Positions 15,872 to 24,648 are shown, counted from the stretch's first letter. The stretch is DNA of 64,000 nt from Mycolicibacterium peregrinum (GCF_002102345.1 NZ_LQPP01000010.1:1-64000), one strand, 5' to 3'. Program-made: numbers and translations. The notes: generated by a model from the letters alone, not told the origin.

Positions 15872-17209
15872 ATGGGTCGGCACAGTGCCTCGCATATCGC
15901 AGCGCAACATCGACCTTCTACCGGACCGACCGGGCCGGGCGCAGCAATCCGTGCTGGACGCGTCGGCTTGTTGGCGCTCGGCTTGAGCATCGGCGCGGTG
16001 GTGGCAGGCAGCGCTGGAATCGCCAATGCCGAAGGCTCCCCGGACAATAACGGCGGTGGTGCCGCCGCACATTCTTCAGATTCACCGGCCGGAGCCTCCA
16101 CGGTGAAAAGACTGTCCTCCGTCGAATCGGCTGACACCAAGACCCGCAAGCCCGGGTTGTCATCCACGCCAAGGATCAAACCGGCCAACAGCCGCCGGGC
16201 TCCGATCGGCGATGAGCAGGCCGGCGGTGCCGGCCCGGTGTCGATACCGGGATTGTCGGTGCGTATTTCGCGGAAGACTCCGGCACCTCTGAGCTCCGGC
16301 GCACCTGCCAGGCCGACCGGGGTCTCGACCTCATCCACGGGCGTGCGTCCCAACGCCCCTCGGATCCGCTCACGCCTGGCTACCGCACCCGCCAACAGCC
16401 CTGCCGCCACCGTCCGGTCCGTCGACTTGCCTTCGGCGTCGAATACCGACGGTGTGCCGGCAGTTCCGATGCCGGTGGTGCAGGCGGTGCTGCAGTTGGT
16501 CCATCGGGAAGTCGAACGCTTCACCTTGGGCGCCAACCACTTCGGGCCGGCGACCGGTACCACCCCGATCGGCGTCAACGCCGTTCCGGCGATCGCACCT
16601 GGAGTCCCGACCCCCGCTGATCAGGTCCCCACGGTCTACGGCGACATCGGCAAATGGATGCTGCAGTCCAATGGGCAGATATCGAATTACGGTGGGCTGC
16701 CTTACCAGGGCAGGACGGTGCTGGAGCCGGTCAACGTCATCATCGTCGACCCGACGTCGACGTCCGCGGCTGAGGCCGCCTGCAAGCTCAACACGGTCAT
16801 GTTTTGGTCCGGCTACCCCGCCCAGCCCATTCACAGCACCGGTTTCCAAGGCACGATCGACGACGTGACCTACGGGCAGCAGCCCACTGGTCCCTTGCTG
16901 GGCTACTCGGACAACTTCTTCCTGTTGCCCAACAACCACGGTCGAATCTTCGGGCCCGACCCGGTGGAGACCAGCGCGGGGTATGTCTGGAGTGGCTCGT
17001 TCAGCACCGAACAGTTCGTCATCTACGACCTGTTACCCAGGCACGCGTATGTCTCGTCCAACCTTGCCCGAAATGCGCTCGCGATTCGGCTGCTCGCGAG
17101 CGGCCGAGCGACCTATGGCGGCATGGTCGCGTTGGACAACTCGTACAACACCGCCACCACGACAACCGGTGACCATGACGGCTACGCCGTGGTTATCGTC
17201 CTGAAGTAG
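15872..17209 (+). CDS. Large secreted mycobacterial protein of unknown function
   Basis: A 445-residue protein that I do not recognise. A signal peptide lies at about residues 28-53 (LLALGLSIGAVVAGSAGIANA). Residues 54-200 are low-complexity and rich in Pro, Ser, Thr, Ala and Gly. Residues about 245-445 look like a folded domain with segments GDIGKWMLQSNGQISNYGG, EPVNVIIVDPTSTS, GYSDNFFLLPNNHGRIFG and YVWSGSFSTEQF. The last 25 residues contain a Thr-rich TATTTTGDHDG loop. The domain plan, a disordered linker carrying an extracellular head, suggests a surface or exported protein. No catalytic motif is obvious. Confidence 0.6.
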   Translation: MGRHSASHIAAQHRPSTGPTGPGAAIRAGRVGLLALGLSIGAVVAGSAGIANAEGSPDNNGGGAAAHSSDSPAGASTVKRLSSVESADTKTRKPGLSSTPRIKPANSRRAPIGDEQAGGAGPVSIPGLSVRISRKTPAPLSSGAPARPTGVSTSSTGVRPNAPRIRSRLATAPANSPAATVRSVDLPSASNTDGVPAVPMPVVQAVLQLVHREVERFTLGANHFGPATGTTPIGVNAVPAIAPGVPTPADQVPTVYGDIGKWMLQSNGQISNYGGLPYQGRTVLEPVNVIIVDPTSTSAAEAACKLNTVMFWSGYPAQPIHSTGFQGTIDDVTYGQQPTGPLLGYSDNFFLLPNNHGRIFGPDPVETSAGYVWSGSFSTEQFVIYDLLPRHAYVSSNLARNALAIRLLASGRATYGGMVALDNSYNTATTTTGDHDGYAVVIVLK

Positions 17210-17270
17210 ACGCAACTCCGGCTGTATCAATCAATCGACCGCCGGTGAGCCCTTGCGGCCACGGAACTCT

Positions 17271-17316
17271 CACGTTCGTAACGTGGTGGCGGAGAGATCC
17301 GAGTTTGGCCGCCACC
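17271..17316. terminator. Two adjacent hairpins between converging genes
   Basis: CACGTT-CGT-AACGTG (17271-17285) is followed immediately by GGTGGCGG (17285-17292) pairing with CCGCCACC (17309-17316). They sit between the stop at 17209 and the convergent PIN gene that ends at 17345, as expected for bidirectional termination. Confidence 0.5.
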
Positions 17317-17344
17317 CGGTTACAAACGCGGCATTGATCGCACG

Positions 17345-17746
17345 CTATGGCCGCAAAATCTCTGCCGGAGAGACGGTTTCGACGAACGCACGCGCCGCAT
17401 CCGCGAGTTTCCTGTCCGCAGTGGCCAGTGCGTCCGCCTGCAGCTGGGTCAGCGCGATGTACTCGGCCTGATAGGTGTCCGGCCAGTCCAACTGGGCGGC
17501 TATTCGCCAAGCGCGGTCCTGTAGTACCCGATCGCCCAGGAGCCTGATACGTAATCCACGGATACCGTCGAGGACCTTGCGGGCGCCTGGTTCGTCGATC
17601 TCGCCGCGTCGCACCGACTCGTACACCAGGGTGAGTGCCTGCGAACGCAAGAGCGTGGGCGCCACCAGGCTGTGCTCCGGCGGAATCGTCGCTCCATCAG
17701 CAGCGAACTTGACGGCTACCGCGGCATCGATGACAAACGCTGTCAT
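17345..17746 (-). CDS. PIN-domain protein, VapC-like, without a visible antitoxin
   Basis: A 133-residue PIN-fold protein. The first strand FVIDAAVAVKF supplies the leading catalytic Asp. DTYQAEYIALTQLQADALATADRKL supplies the later acidic cluster in the VapC pattern. VapC toxins are metal-dependent RNases that cut tRNA or rRNA. Normally a small VapB antitoxin gene lies directly upstream and overlaps; here the 134 bases up to the divergent gene at 17881 contain none. The start at 17746 was chosen because the fold begins there. It could be a solitary or non-toxin PIN nuclease. Confidence 0.7.
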   Translation of the reverse strand: MTAFVIDAAVAVKFAADGATIPPEHSLVAPTLLRSQALTLVYESVRRGEIDEPGARKVLDGIRGLRIRLLGDRVLQDRAWRIAAQLDWPDTYQAEYIALTQLQADALATADRKLADAARAFVETVSPAEILRP

Positions 17747-17880
17747 ACCAGTACCTTCGCACGGACACGAGCCACCGGTAGCAAGTCGCACGTTTGAGAG
17801 ACCTGAGTTTGGATACCCCTCGGGTGAAAAGAAGGTAATTACTCCTGCCCACAACAGGAATACGGCGGAGGGAGCCCAAA

Positions 17881-18336
17881 GTGGCATTCTCGCAGATCGC
17901 AATGAAAACGATGGCCGCTGCGGCCGGTATCGCGGCAGCCGGAATCGTGACAGCGACTCCGGCATACGCAGATCCGGAAACGCTCCAGTTCGGCCAAACC
18001 GCAGAAGTTCCGAGTCCAGGTGGCGCCATCGACTACACCGTGAGCAACTTGCAGCCCAGCGGTCACAACGACGGGATCTGGTATGCCGATGTAACGGCCG
18101 CGGCCGTGAGCGGCTCCCCGACCCCGAACATTTCCGATTTCAACGCTCGGGCTGTCAACAGCTCCACCTACGCGGACATGAAGGGCAACCAGACGGACGG
18201 TCTTGCCAACCAACCGATCGCACCGGGGTCTCAAACCACCGGGCGGGTCTACTTTGACGTACGCGGTGGTACCGCGCCCGACAGCGTCGTCTATCGCGAC
18301 TCCGGTGGTACCGACAAGGTGGTTTGGAAAGGCTGA
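17881..18336 (+). CDS. MPT63-like secreted immunogenic protein (DUF1942)
   Basis: A 151-residue exported protein. The signal peptide ends at ATPAYA near residue 30. The mature part matches the MPT63/Rv1926c family: LQPSGHNDGIWYADVTAAAVSGSPTPNISDFNARA and then GSQTTGRVYFDVRGG. These form an immunoglobulin-like beta sandwich secreted in large amounts by mycobacteria; its biochemical role is unknown. The GTG at 17881 is well supported by GGAGGGAG ending six bases before it; an ATG lies seven codons further in. It diverges from the PIN gene. Confidence 0.8.
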   Translation: MAFSQIAMKTMAAAAGIAAAGIVTATPAYADPETLQFGQTAEVPSPGGAIDYTVSNLQPSGHNDGIWYADVTAAAVSGSPTPNISDFNARAVNSSTYADMKGNQTDGLANQPIAPGSQTTGRVYFDVRGGTAPDSVVYRDSGGTDKVVWKG

Positions 18337-18401
18337 CCACCCATCTGTGGAATCGACGGAAAGGTGACGGCCGACGTCGCCGTGCGGTAACACTTTTGGT
18401 C

Positions 18402-19052
18402 ATGACGATCGCAGAGGACGTCAAGGCCGAACGCGCAGCATTGACGGAGTCGTTGATCGAGTTGGGCCCGTCAGCCCCTACCGCGTGTGGCGGGTGGACC
18501 GCGCTGCACCTTGCGGCCCACATAGCTGGTGAAGAACGCTACGGAGGTGTGACGACCTTCATTGCCCGATCCCTGGTGAGGCGTGGTGTTTCGGTGTCCG
18601 GCACACCGAAGATGGTCGACACTGCGCTTCGCCGCGAACAACGGCACGGCTTCGCGGCAGTGATCGATCGGTTGCGTCGGCCCATGCCGCGGTTGCTGCT
18701 GCAACCGACGGTGGCGCCGCTGGCTCTGTTCGAATACTGGACGCACCACGAGGATCTCGTTGGCTTCGACAACGACGCCCACGCCGTGCCGGTGACGCTT
18801 GCGGAGGTCATTCCACTGGTACTGCGGTATCAGGTCAAGAAGTTGCCGGTGGGAGTTCGGGTGACGGTCGGCACGAGCGACGGTGGCCGGCGCTGGTCAG
18901 TCGGGCCGGCGTCGGGACCGGAAGTGCTGCTCGGTGGCTCTTCCCCAGATCTGGTCCGGTGGCTGTCGGGTCGACGAGCTGCCGGCGAGATCACCATGGC
19001 CGGGCCCAGCACAGCGGTGCAGGAACTTCGCGCGTTCGGGGGACGAGTATGA
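18402..19052 (+). CDS. DinB/mycothiol-dependent maleylpyruvate isomerase-like protein (TIGR03085 type)
   Basis: A 216-residue protein of the DinB-like superfamily. The N-terminal four-helix part carries CGGWTALHLAAHIAGEER, with the His that usually binds metal. ALFEYWTHHEDLVG gives the second His cluster, and the C-terminal domain (about 130-216) has the SCP2-like pattern of mycothiol-dependent maleylpyruvate isomerases. The family uses mycothiol as cofactor, fitting a mycobacterium. The ATG at 18402 starts the conserved helix; the upstream frame is not conserved-looking. Substrate is unknown. Confidence 0.7.
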   Translation: MTIAEDVKAERAALTESLIELGPSAPTACGGWTALHLAAHIAGEERYGGVTTFIARSLVRRGVSVSGTPKMVDTALRREQRHGFAAVIDRLRRPMPRLLLQPTVAPLALFEYWTHHEDLVGFDNDAHAVPVTLAEVIPLVLRYQVKKLPVGVRVTVGTSDGGRRWSVGPASGPEVLLGGSSPDLVRWLSGRRAAGEITMAGPSTAVQELRAFGGRV

Positions 19053-19089
19053 CTGCCGGACAACGGGCTTGGTCGGCTGTGAGGCTGCG

Positions 19090-19959
19090 TTGACTGTCGA
19101 TGACGACCTCGACTCGCTCTATGGCATGCGGCCCGAAGAGTTCACCGCCCGGCGCAATGAGCTCGCGACAGCGGCAAAGAAGCGTGGAGACGTGTCGGCG
19201 GCCAAGGCTATCGCCTCGGCCCGACGACCGACGACGGCTGCCTGGGTGGTGAACCAGCTCGCACTGACCGATGCGACAGTCCGCCCGAAATTGACCGGCC
19301 TGCACGAGGCGCTGCGCGCCGCACACGCGGCCATGGATGGACAACGCATCCGCGAGCTGTCCGCGACGCAGCGAACCCTCGTGCAGGAACTGACCCGCGC
19401 TGGATTCGCGGCCGCCGAACTGTCCGATCCGCCAGCAGCATTGCGCGACGACGTCACCGGAACGCTCCAGGCAGCGATCGCCGCCCCCGAGGTCGCTGCG
19501 CGTCTGGGCCGACTGTCCAGAGCAGAAGAGTGGTCAGGATTCGGTGATTTCGGAGCATCGTCTGTTGTGATCACGCGGTCCCGGCCCGACACAGGATCCT
19601 CGCCGAGACGTACCCCACCACCACCGCCGCCCGAGGAGAAGTCACAGGCGGACACTGCCGCGGTCGAGGCGGCCGGGCACCACCGTGACGCCACCGCATC
19701 CGAGCTGGGCGAGGCCCGCGCCGCACACGACGATGCGCTCGCAACCTTGAAGGAGCGCCGGCGCAAGGTCGACACCGCGCGCCGGCGCTACGAGAAAGTC
19801 CTTGAGACCCTCACGGCCGCACAGCGCGACCTCGAGGCAGCGGAAGCGCAACTCGACCTGGCGCAACAAACCGCCGACGAGCTGCAGAACCAGTTGCGAA
19901 CCGCCGAAGCAGCTGCGGCGCAGGCAGAATCGCAGCTGATTCGACTAACGGGCACGTAA
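19090..19959 (+). CDS. Coiled-coil protein of unknown function
   Basis: A protein of about 289 residues, mostly helical. The N-terminal part (SLYGMRPEEFTARRNELATAA..., residues about 8-60) is a conserved actinobacterial pattern. A Pro-rich linker RRTPPPPPPEEK lies near residue 180. Residues about 200-285 form a continuous heptad-like coiled coil rich in Ala, Glu, Lys and Gln. There is no signal peptide or catalytic motif. A TTG at 19090 was chosen since the homologous-looking start precedes the first internal Met by 12 residues; an ATG at 19126 is the alternative. It follows the previous gene by 37 bases and may share its transcript. Confidence 0.6.
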   Translation: MTVDDDLDSLYGMRPEEFTARRNELATAAKKRGDVSAAKAIASARRPTTAAWVVNQLALTDATVRPKLTGLHEALRAAHAAMDGQRIRELSATQRTLVQELTRAGFAAAELSDPPAALRDDVTGTLQAAIAAPEVAARLGRLSRAEEWSGFGDFGASSVVITRSRPDTGSSPRRTPPPPPPEEKSQADTAAVEAAGHHRDATASELGEARAAHDDALATLKERRRKVDTARRRYEKVLETLTAAQRDLEAAEAQLDLAQQTADELQNQLRTAEAAAAQAESQLIRLTGT

Positions 19960-19969
19960 CGCTTGCACG

Positions 19970-20471
19970 TCAGACGCCGAAGGCTTTCGCATACGCAACC
20001 TCACCGCGGGGTACCGCCGCATCGGGATTGAGAGTCAGGGCCAGGAAGTTGTCGTCCGGTGCCTCGAACGGCGCCGTGATACCGAGCCGGGATGCCGGGC
20101 TGAACCCGAACCGGGGGTAGTAATCAGCGTGCCCCAGCACGACAACCAGGTTCTCCCCCAGTTTGCGCGCGCTCCAGCCCTGCGTGAATCGCCGCCGACC
20201 CAGCGCCACTGCGCTGGAGATCGGGCAGGACCGCGCAGGGCCCGAGCGCGAGGGCGGGATGACCGTCGACGGTGCATCGCGTGAGCAACGCAAATCCCAC
20301 GATGTCACCGTTCACGTCGCAGCTGACGACGGACAGCCCTTCGATCCAGGCGGTCGGGTCTTGTCGGAGCGCGTCGACAAGGTTCGCCTCCAGCTCGGTG
20401 GGGAAAGCTGCCGCATTCACGGTGTGGATGCGCTCGACATCCTCTGGCTGCTCAACTCGAGTACTCCACAT
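19970..20471 (-). pseudogene. GNAT acetyltransferase gene broken by a frameshift
   Basis: Two overlapping frames encode the two halves of one GNAT protein. The first, from ATG 20471, gives WSTRVEQPEDVERIHTVNAA through LGPCAVLPDLQRSGAGSAAIHAGLERA, with the acetyl-CoA loop. It then runs off family at about 20175. The neighbouring frame resumes with KLGENLVVVLGHADYYPRFGF and continues to the stop at 19970. Homologues read through as GLERA(R)xLGENLVVVLGH, so one base appears to be missing near 20155-20180, beside a run of five C. It is a real pseudogene or a sequencing error. Confidence 0.75.
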
Positions 20472-20532
20472 ATCCAAACTTCCACTCACCGAATGTGTTT
20501 CAGGGGACTCGCACACGATTCTGCCTGGCCCG

Positions 20533-21294
20533 TCAACCCGGCACGGTACTGGACGCGCGCCCGAGATGTCGGGGAAAGAACCGGGTGTCGATCCGGCCAT
20601 CGGCGGGCACGGGGTGATTCCGACCTGGAAAGGCATGCAGCACTTTACCTTCCGAGGCGAAGGCACCGAACAACTCGAGGCCGAATCCACGCGGGATCTC
20701 CTCGTCGTCCCACGGGAGCAGGTACTCGACAGGGATGGTCACCTGCTTTGCCGCCTCCAGCAGCTCAGGGTGTTCGACTACCGCGCCGAAAAGCGCGGCG
20801 GTGATCCTGGGCTCAACCGCGACCAGCGGTATTCCGACCGCGCTCGCCAGTGTCATGCCGGCGTAGCCGATCGGCGCTCGTGGGTCGATCTCTGGCAGGG
20901 TGTGGACTGCGTCGATGGTGGCGCGCCATTCGGGGACGGCGCGTTCGGCCACCGATTGGCAGTAGTCCGCGAGGTGCCGTCCGAACGACGGGCTGCCGTC
21001 TGCCCGGGCCTGCTGGAAGGCGTTGACCAGACGAACATCTGCTGCGCTGCGTGGCCGTTCGCCATGGCCGGGCGTGTCGATCGTGACAACGTGAAAACCA
21101 TCCGTGAGCACTGAAGAGTAGGCCCGGGCGACGTGCCCCGGGGCCCTCTTGTCCAGGCCGCCAGGATGACCGGCCAGCAGTACAGGAGCGCCGTCTGAAT
21201 CGGTTTCCGGTGACCAGAGCACACCGGTGATGTCGCCCAGGGTGAAGGTGCGTTCGATGACGCCGTTCGACGACGTCTCAGAGGTGAAATGCAT
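20533..21294 (-). CDS. Alpha/beta hydrolase with atypical nucleophile elbow
   Basis: A 253-residue alpha/beta hydrolase-fold protein. The oxyanion-side loop LLAGHPGGLDKR is at about residue 40 and TIDTPGHGERP at 71. The expected GxSxG elbow falls at GYAGMTLASAVG near residue 145, where the Ser position appears to be Thr and the last Gly is Ala. A late acidic residue (YLLPWDDEEI) and His (FPGRNHPVP) are present. It may still act as an esterase using Thr or may be non-hydrolytic. It diverges from the cutinase gene across 256 bases in which I see no further gene. Confidence 0.65.
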   Translation of the reverse strand: MHFTSETSSNGVIERTFTLGDITGVLWSPETDSDGAPVLLAGHPGGLDKRAPGHVARAYSSVLTDGFHVVTIDTPGHGERPRSAADVRLVNAFQQARADGSPSFGRHLADYCQSVAERAVPEWRATIDAVHTLPEIDPRAPIGYAGMTLASAVGIPLVAVEPRITAALFGAVVEHPELLEAAKQVTIPVEYLLPWDDEEIPRGFGLELFGAFASEGKVLHAFPGRNHPVPADGRIDTRFFPRHLGRASSTVPG

Positions 21295-21550
21295 GATGTG
21301 GTGCCCTTTCGGGAGTGCCGATGTTCAGGCGCTCCCGGCGACACCTACCTCGATCGCCCGACCGTGAACGCGAGTGGGAGCACCCACTGGGTTACAGCGT
21401 CCATGGGTCTCACCTCCTCGCGTGCCGTCACGGTCGCAGGCACGTTATCAATGCGGCGCCGACCCCGTCCAACGGTTTTCGCGCGCGTCCGCGTTACGTA
21501 CCATCGAGTTCGGACAATCGGCCGTCCTCTCCCGACGCGAAGGTTCTCCT

Positions 21551-22291
21551 ATGCACGCAATCCATTGCAACCAGACTCCCGCGGTGCGTAACCGCCGGAA
21601 GATCTACGGCCCCGCGGGGCTGGTCGCGGCCTCATTCACCGCGCTGGCACTGGTGAGCGCCACGGCGCCCATTGCCGACGCGGCCCCCTGCCCGGACGCT
21701 GAGGTGGTGTTCGCCCGCGGGACCGGAGAGCCGCCGGGTGCCGGCGGTATCGGGCAGGCGTTCGTCGATGCCCTCCGCGCCAAGGCCGGCGCGAAGTCGG
21801 TCGCTGAGTACCCGGTGAATTACCAGGCCAGTGCCGATTTCGCCGATGGCATCCAGTTTGCTCTCACTGTGATCGACGGCATCAGGGACGCAACCACCCA
21901 CATTCAGGCAGTCGCCGCCGACTGCCCCACCACCAAGATGGTGCTCGGCGGCTTCTCCCAGGGCGCGGCCGTGGCGGCATTCACCACCGCTGCCGATATC
22001 CCCGAGGGTGTCCCAGCCGCCTTCGTGCCGCCGCCGATGCCGCCGGAGATTGCCTCGCACGTGGCCGCCGTGGCGCTGTTCGGGAAACCGTCAAACCAGT
22101 TCCTCACCGACGCCGGGGCGCCGCGAATCACCATCGGACCGCTGTATGCGCCCAAGACCATCGATCTGTGCGCTACCGGCGACAGCGTGTGTAACGGTGC
22201 AGCGCCAGCACCGCCCACCGGCGCACACAACTCGTACATCGCCAACGGCATGGTCGACCAGGCCGCGCAGTTTGCGGTCGGCCGGTTGTAG
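21551..22291 (+). CDS. Secreted cutinase-family esterase (CFP21/Culp type)
   Basis: A 246-residue exported cutinase. The signal peptide ends at DAAPC near residue 46. The catalytic triad is visible: Ser136 in GGFSQG, Asp211 in CATGDSVC and His226 in GAHNSYI. Cys pairs flank the start (APCPDAEVVFARGTGE) and the Asp loop, as in mycobacterial Culp proteins, which hydrolyse fatty-acid esters, phospholipids or cutin outside the cell. The ATG at 21551 was chosen because the signal peptide begins there; the upstream frame is non-coding in character. Confidence 0.9.
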   Translation: MHAIHCNQTPAVRNRRKIYGPAGLVAASFTALALVSATAPIADAAPCPDAEVVFARGTGEPPGAGGIGQAFVDALRAKAGAKSVAEYPVNYQASADFADGIQFALTVIDGIRDATTHIQAVAADCPTTKMVLGGFSQGAAVAAFTTAADIPEGVPAAFVPPPMPPEIASHVAAVALFGKPSNQFLTDAGAPRITIGPLYAPKTIDLCATGDSVCNGAAPAPPTGAHNSYIANGMVDQAAQFAVGRL

Positions 22292-22320
22292 CGACCACTC
22301 CGCTGATCCTCCCCGTTCGT

Positions 22321-22336
22321 GCGGTGGTGCCACCGC
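22321..22336. terminator. Short hairpin after the cutinase gene
   Basis: GCGGTG pairs with CACCGC around GTGC, 30 bases after the cutinase stop and 45 before the next start. This is a plausible but weak terminator without a T run. Confidence 0.35.
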
Positions 22337-22380
22337 GCTTGAACCATGCCTGCACCCGCACCACAGAACGGAGCAAACGT

Positions 22381-22893
22381 ATGGGCACCAACCGAATCAC
22401 CAACGGAACCGAGCGCACACTCATCGAGAACACACTCGACCGAAACCGCGAAGCACTGATCGCGACTGCACGTGGGCTGACTGAGCCGGAAGCGCGCCGA
22501 CGCCTCGTGACATCGCTGACGACGCCGATCTCGTTGATCAAACACGCCGCCGCCGCGGAAAGAATTTGGTTCCAACGGTTCTGGGGCGGTCTCGGCGAAT
22601 CCGAATGCGACGGATACTCGAGGCGAGACGAGGGCACGTTCTCCGTTGCCGATGACGAGTCGCTCGCCGACGTGATCGCCGAATTCGAGCGTGCCAGTCA
22701 ACGATCCCGCGAGATCACCTCCCGCTTCGACCTCGACGCCACGATTGACATCCCCGGCGAGGGAAAGGTGAGCCTGCGGTGGACCCTGCTCGCCATGATC
22801 GAAGAGTTCGCCAGGCATGCCGGCCACGGCGATATCCTTCGCGAACAGATCGATCAGGCCCGCTCTGACCGCGGCACCACCGAAACCTCTTGA
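22381..22893 (+). CDS. DinB/DUF664 family protein
   Basis: A 170-residue four-helix-bundle protein of the DinB/DUF664 group. The metal-site His residues appear in TTPISLIKHAAAAERIWF (about residue 57) and in MIEEFARHAGHGDILREQID near 148; the HxGHxDxLRE pattern is the family signature. DinB proteins include thiol-dependent transferases for mycothiol or bacillithiol. Function here is unassigned. The ATG at 22381 follows GGAGC about ten bases upstream. It converges on the VOC gene 38 bases away. Confidence 0.75.
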   Translation: MGTNRITNGTERTLIENTLDRNREALIATARGLTEPEARRRLVTSLTTPISLIKHAAAAERIWFQRFWGGLGESECDGYSRRDEGTFSVADDESLADVIAEFERASQRSREITSRFDLDATIDIPGEGKVSLRWTLLAMIEEFARHAGHGDILREQIDQARSDRGTTETS

Positions 22894-22930
22894 CCTGAAC
22901 CGGGCTTGGGTTCCTGCACGCGGGCGTACC

Positions 22931-23365
22931 TCAGTCGAGACAAAACTCGTTGCCTTCGATGTCCTGCATCACGATGCAGGACTCCTCGATGCCGTCGGCG
23001 GGCAGCACCCGCACCTGCACGGCCCCGAGCGCCACCAAGCGTGCACTCTCGGCTTCCAGCGTCGCGAGGCGTTCGGAACCGACGAGTTCGCCGCCCACCC
23101 GGACGTCGAGGTGCACTCGGTTCTTGACGGCCTTGCCTTCCGGTACGCGCTGAAAATACAGTCGCGGCCCGAGACCCGAGGGATCGACGCAGGCGAACGC
23201 CGATCCCTGGCGCTCCGGACTGAGAGATCGATCGAAATCCGCCCAGGTGTCGAACCCGGGCGGCGCCGGCGGCACCACGTATCCCAGCACTTCACACCAG
23301 AAGCGACCTACGCGCTCGGGATCTGCGCAATCGAAGGTGACTTGGAATTGCTTGACGGAGGCCAT
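22931..23365 (-). CDS. VOC (glyoxalase-like) family protein
   Basis: A 144-residue vicinal-oxygen-chelate fold protein, two beta-alpha-beta-beta-beta units. The first begins FQVTFDCADPERVGRFWCEVLGY. The second has NRVHLDVRVGG and ends MQDIEGNEFCLD, with the typical C-terminal DPxGNEFCL-like strand. The group includes glyoxalases, dioxygenases and resistance proteins; this subgroup is widespread in actinobacteria and uncharacterised. It diverges from the metallo-hydrolase gene across 120 bases, which contain the palindrome GACATGTC at 23451-23458. Confidence 0.75.
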   Translation of the reverse strand: MASVKQFQVTFDCADPERVGRFWCEVLGYVVPPAPPGFDTWADFDRSLSPERQGSAFACVDPSGLGPRLYFQRVPEGKAVKNRVHLDVRVGGELVGSERLATLEAESARLVALGAVQVRVLPADGIEESCIVMQDIEGNEFCLD

Positions 23366-23485
23366 CTGCCGACCCTAGCCAGCTGCGGAGCTCGATCGCT
23401 GGATAGTTCCGATGGCTCGAGGGCGTTCCCACGAGAAAGACAGGTCATTCGACATGTCATCAGTGCGGCCCTCAGGAGAAACAGT

Positions 23486-24397
23486 ATGAGTTTGGACAAC
23501 AGTGCACGGGTGGGCAGTCCGGTCGACGAGTTGGTTCCGTCGCGCTACGCGGTGCAGGTTGGCGACATCGAGGTTCTGGTGATCAGCGACGGAGTGCTGC
23601 CCATTACGACCTCGACGTTGGCCACCAACGCCGACCCGAGCGACCTCGCAGTCTGGCTGGGCGACAACTTCCTGCCGCCCGAGGTGATCGACTGGCCACT
23701 GAACATCGTGGTGGTCCGTAGCGGCGATCGGACCATCCTCGTCGACGCCGGGCTGGGCCTGGAGTTCCCGGACTTCCCCCGGGCCGGCCAGACCGTCCAG
23801 CGACTGGAGGCTGCCGGTGTGGATCTCGGTTCGGTGACCGATGTCGTGCTCACCCACATGCACATGGACCACGTGGGTGGACTGATCACCGAAGGAGTGA
23901 AGGAACGGCTGCGGCCCGATCTGCGGATCCACGCCGCGGCTGCCGAGGCCGAGTTCTGGGAGAAGCCTGATTTCTCCCGCACTGTCATGCCGCAGCCGAT
24001 ACCGGATGTGCTCCGGCGGGTCGCCTCGCAGTTCCTGGACGACTACCGGGGCCAGCTGCGCACGTTCGAGACGGAATACGAGGTGGCACCGGGCGTACTC
24101 GTCACCCGCACCGGCGGTCATACCCCCGGTCACAGTGTGGTCCGTCTGGATTCCGGCGGCGAGAAACTGACGTTCGCCGGCGACGCTGTGTTCGCCCCCG
24201 GGTTCGACAACCCCGAGTGGCAGAACGGATTCGAACACGACCCCGAAGAGGCGGCTCGCGTCCGAATCGAGCTGCTGCGCGAGTTGGCCGCGACCGGAGA
24301 AGCACTGGTGGCCACCCACCTGCCGTTCCCGTCCGTGTGCCACGTGGCGACCGCAGGCGACGTCTTCCGGTGTGTCCCTGCCGCCTGGGATTACTGA
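23486..24397 (+). CDS. MBL-fold metallo-hydrolase
   Basis: A 303-residue metallo-beta-lactamase-fold hydrolase. The metal motif HxHxDH is THMHMDHVGG with His124, His126, Asp128 and His129. Further ligands are HTPGHS near residue 213 and FAGDAVF near 232, with a terminal His in VATHLPFP. The layout suits the lactonase/AttM-like or alkylsulfatase-like branch; substrate unknown. AGGAG lies eight bases before the ATG at 23486. A tiny 11-codon frame (MSSVRPSGETV) begins at 23454 and its stop overlaps this start as ATGA, which could couple translation. Confidence 0.8.
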   Translation: MSLDNSARVGSPVDELVPSRYAVQVGDIEVLVISDGVLPITTSTLATNADPSDLAVWLGDNFLPPEVIDWPLNIVVVRSGDRTILVDAGLGLEFPDFPRAGQTVQRLEAAGVDLGSVTDVVLTHMHMDHVGGLITEGVKERLRPDLRIHAAAAEAEFWEKPDFSRTVMPQPIPDVLRRVASQFLDDYRGQLRTFETEYEVAPGVLVTRTGGHTPGHSVVRLDSGGEKLTFAGDAVFAPGFDNPEWQNGFEHDPEEAARVRIELLRELAATGEALVATHLPFPSVCHVATAGDVFRCVPAAWDY

Positions 24398-24424
24398 TCG
24401 GGTCACCGGTTACCGGTCGTGATC

Positions 24425-24454
24425 GGCCGGCGTTCTCCTCGGGGAGCGCCGGCC
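24425..24454. terminator. Hairpin terminator after the metallo-hydrolase gene
   Basis: GGCCGGCG (24425-24432) pairs perfectly with CGCCGGCC (24447-24454), and inner CTCC/GGAG bases extend the stem. It starts 27 bases after the stop at 24397. The rest of the 251-base gap to 24648 holds only a TTGAC-N6-GTCAA repeat at 24493-24508 that might be an operator. Confidence 0.6.
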
Positions 24455-24648
24455 ATCCACGTTCCGGACGGCGGTACCGCGGCCTCTTATTCTTGACATG
24501 CGCGTCAAACTTCAAGGCGGCGTTGGAGTTTCTGCCAGCGAAGTCGCGGTTTCCACCCGCAGCAGGTGCGGAACTGCGAGCATGGCCGTAACGGCGCGGC
24601 GTCGGCAAACGTCGAGCTGCCGTGCCGGCCGGAACGAAGGAGTGGAAG

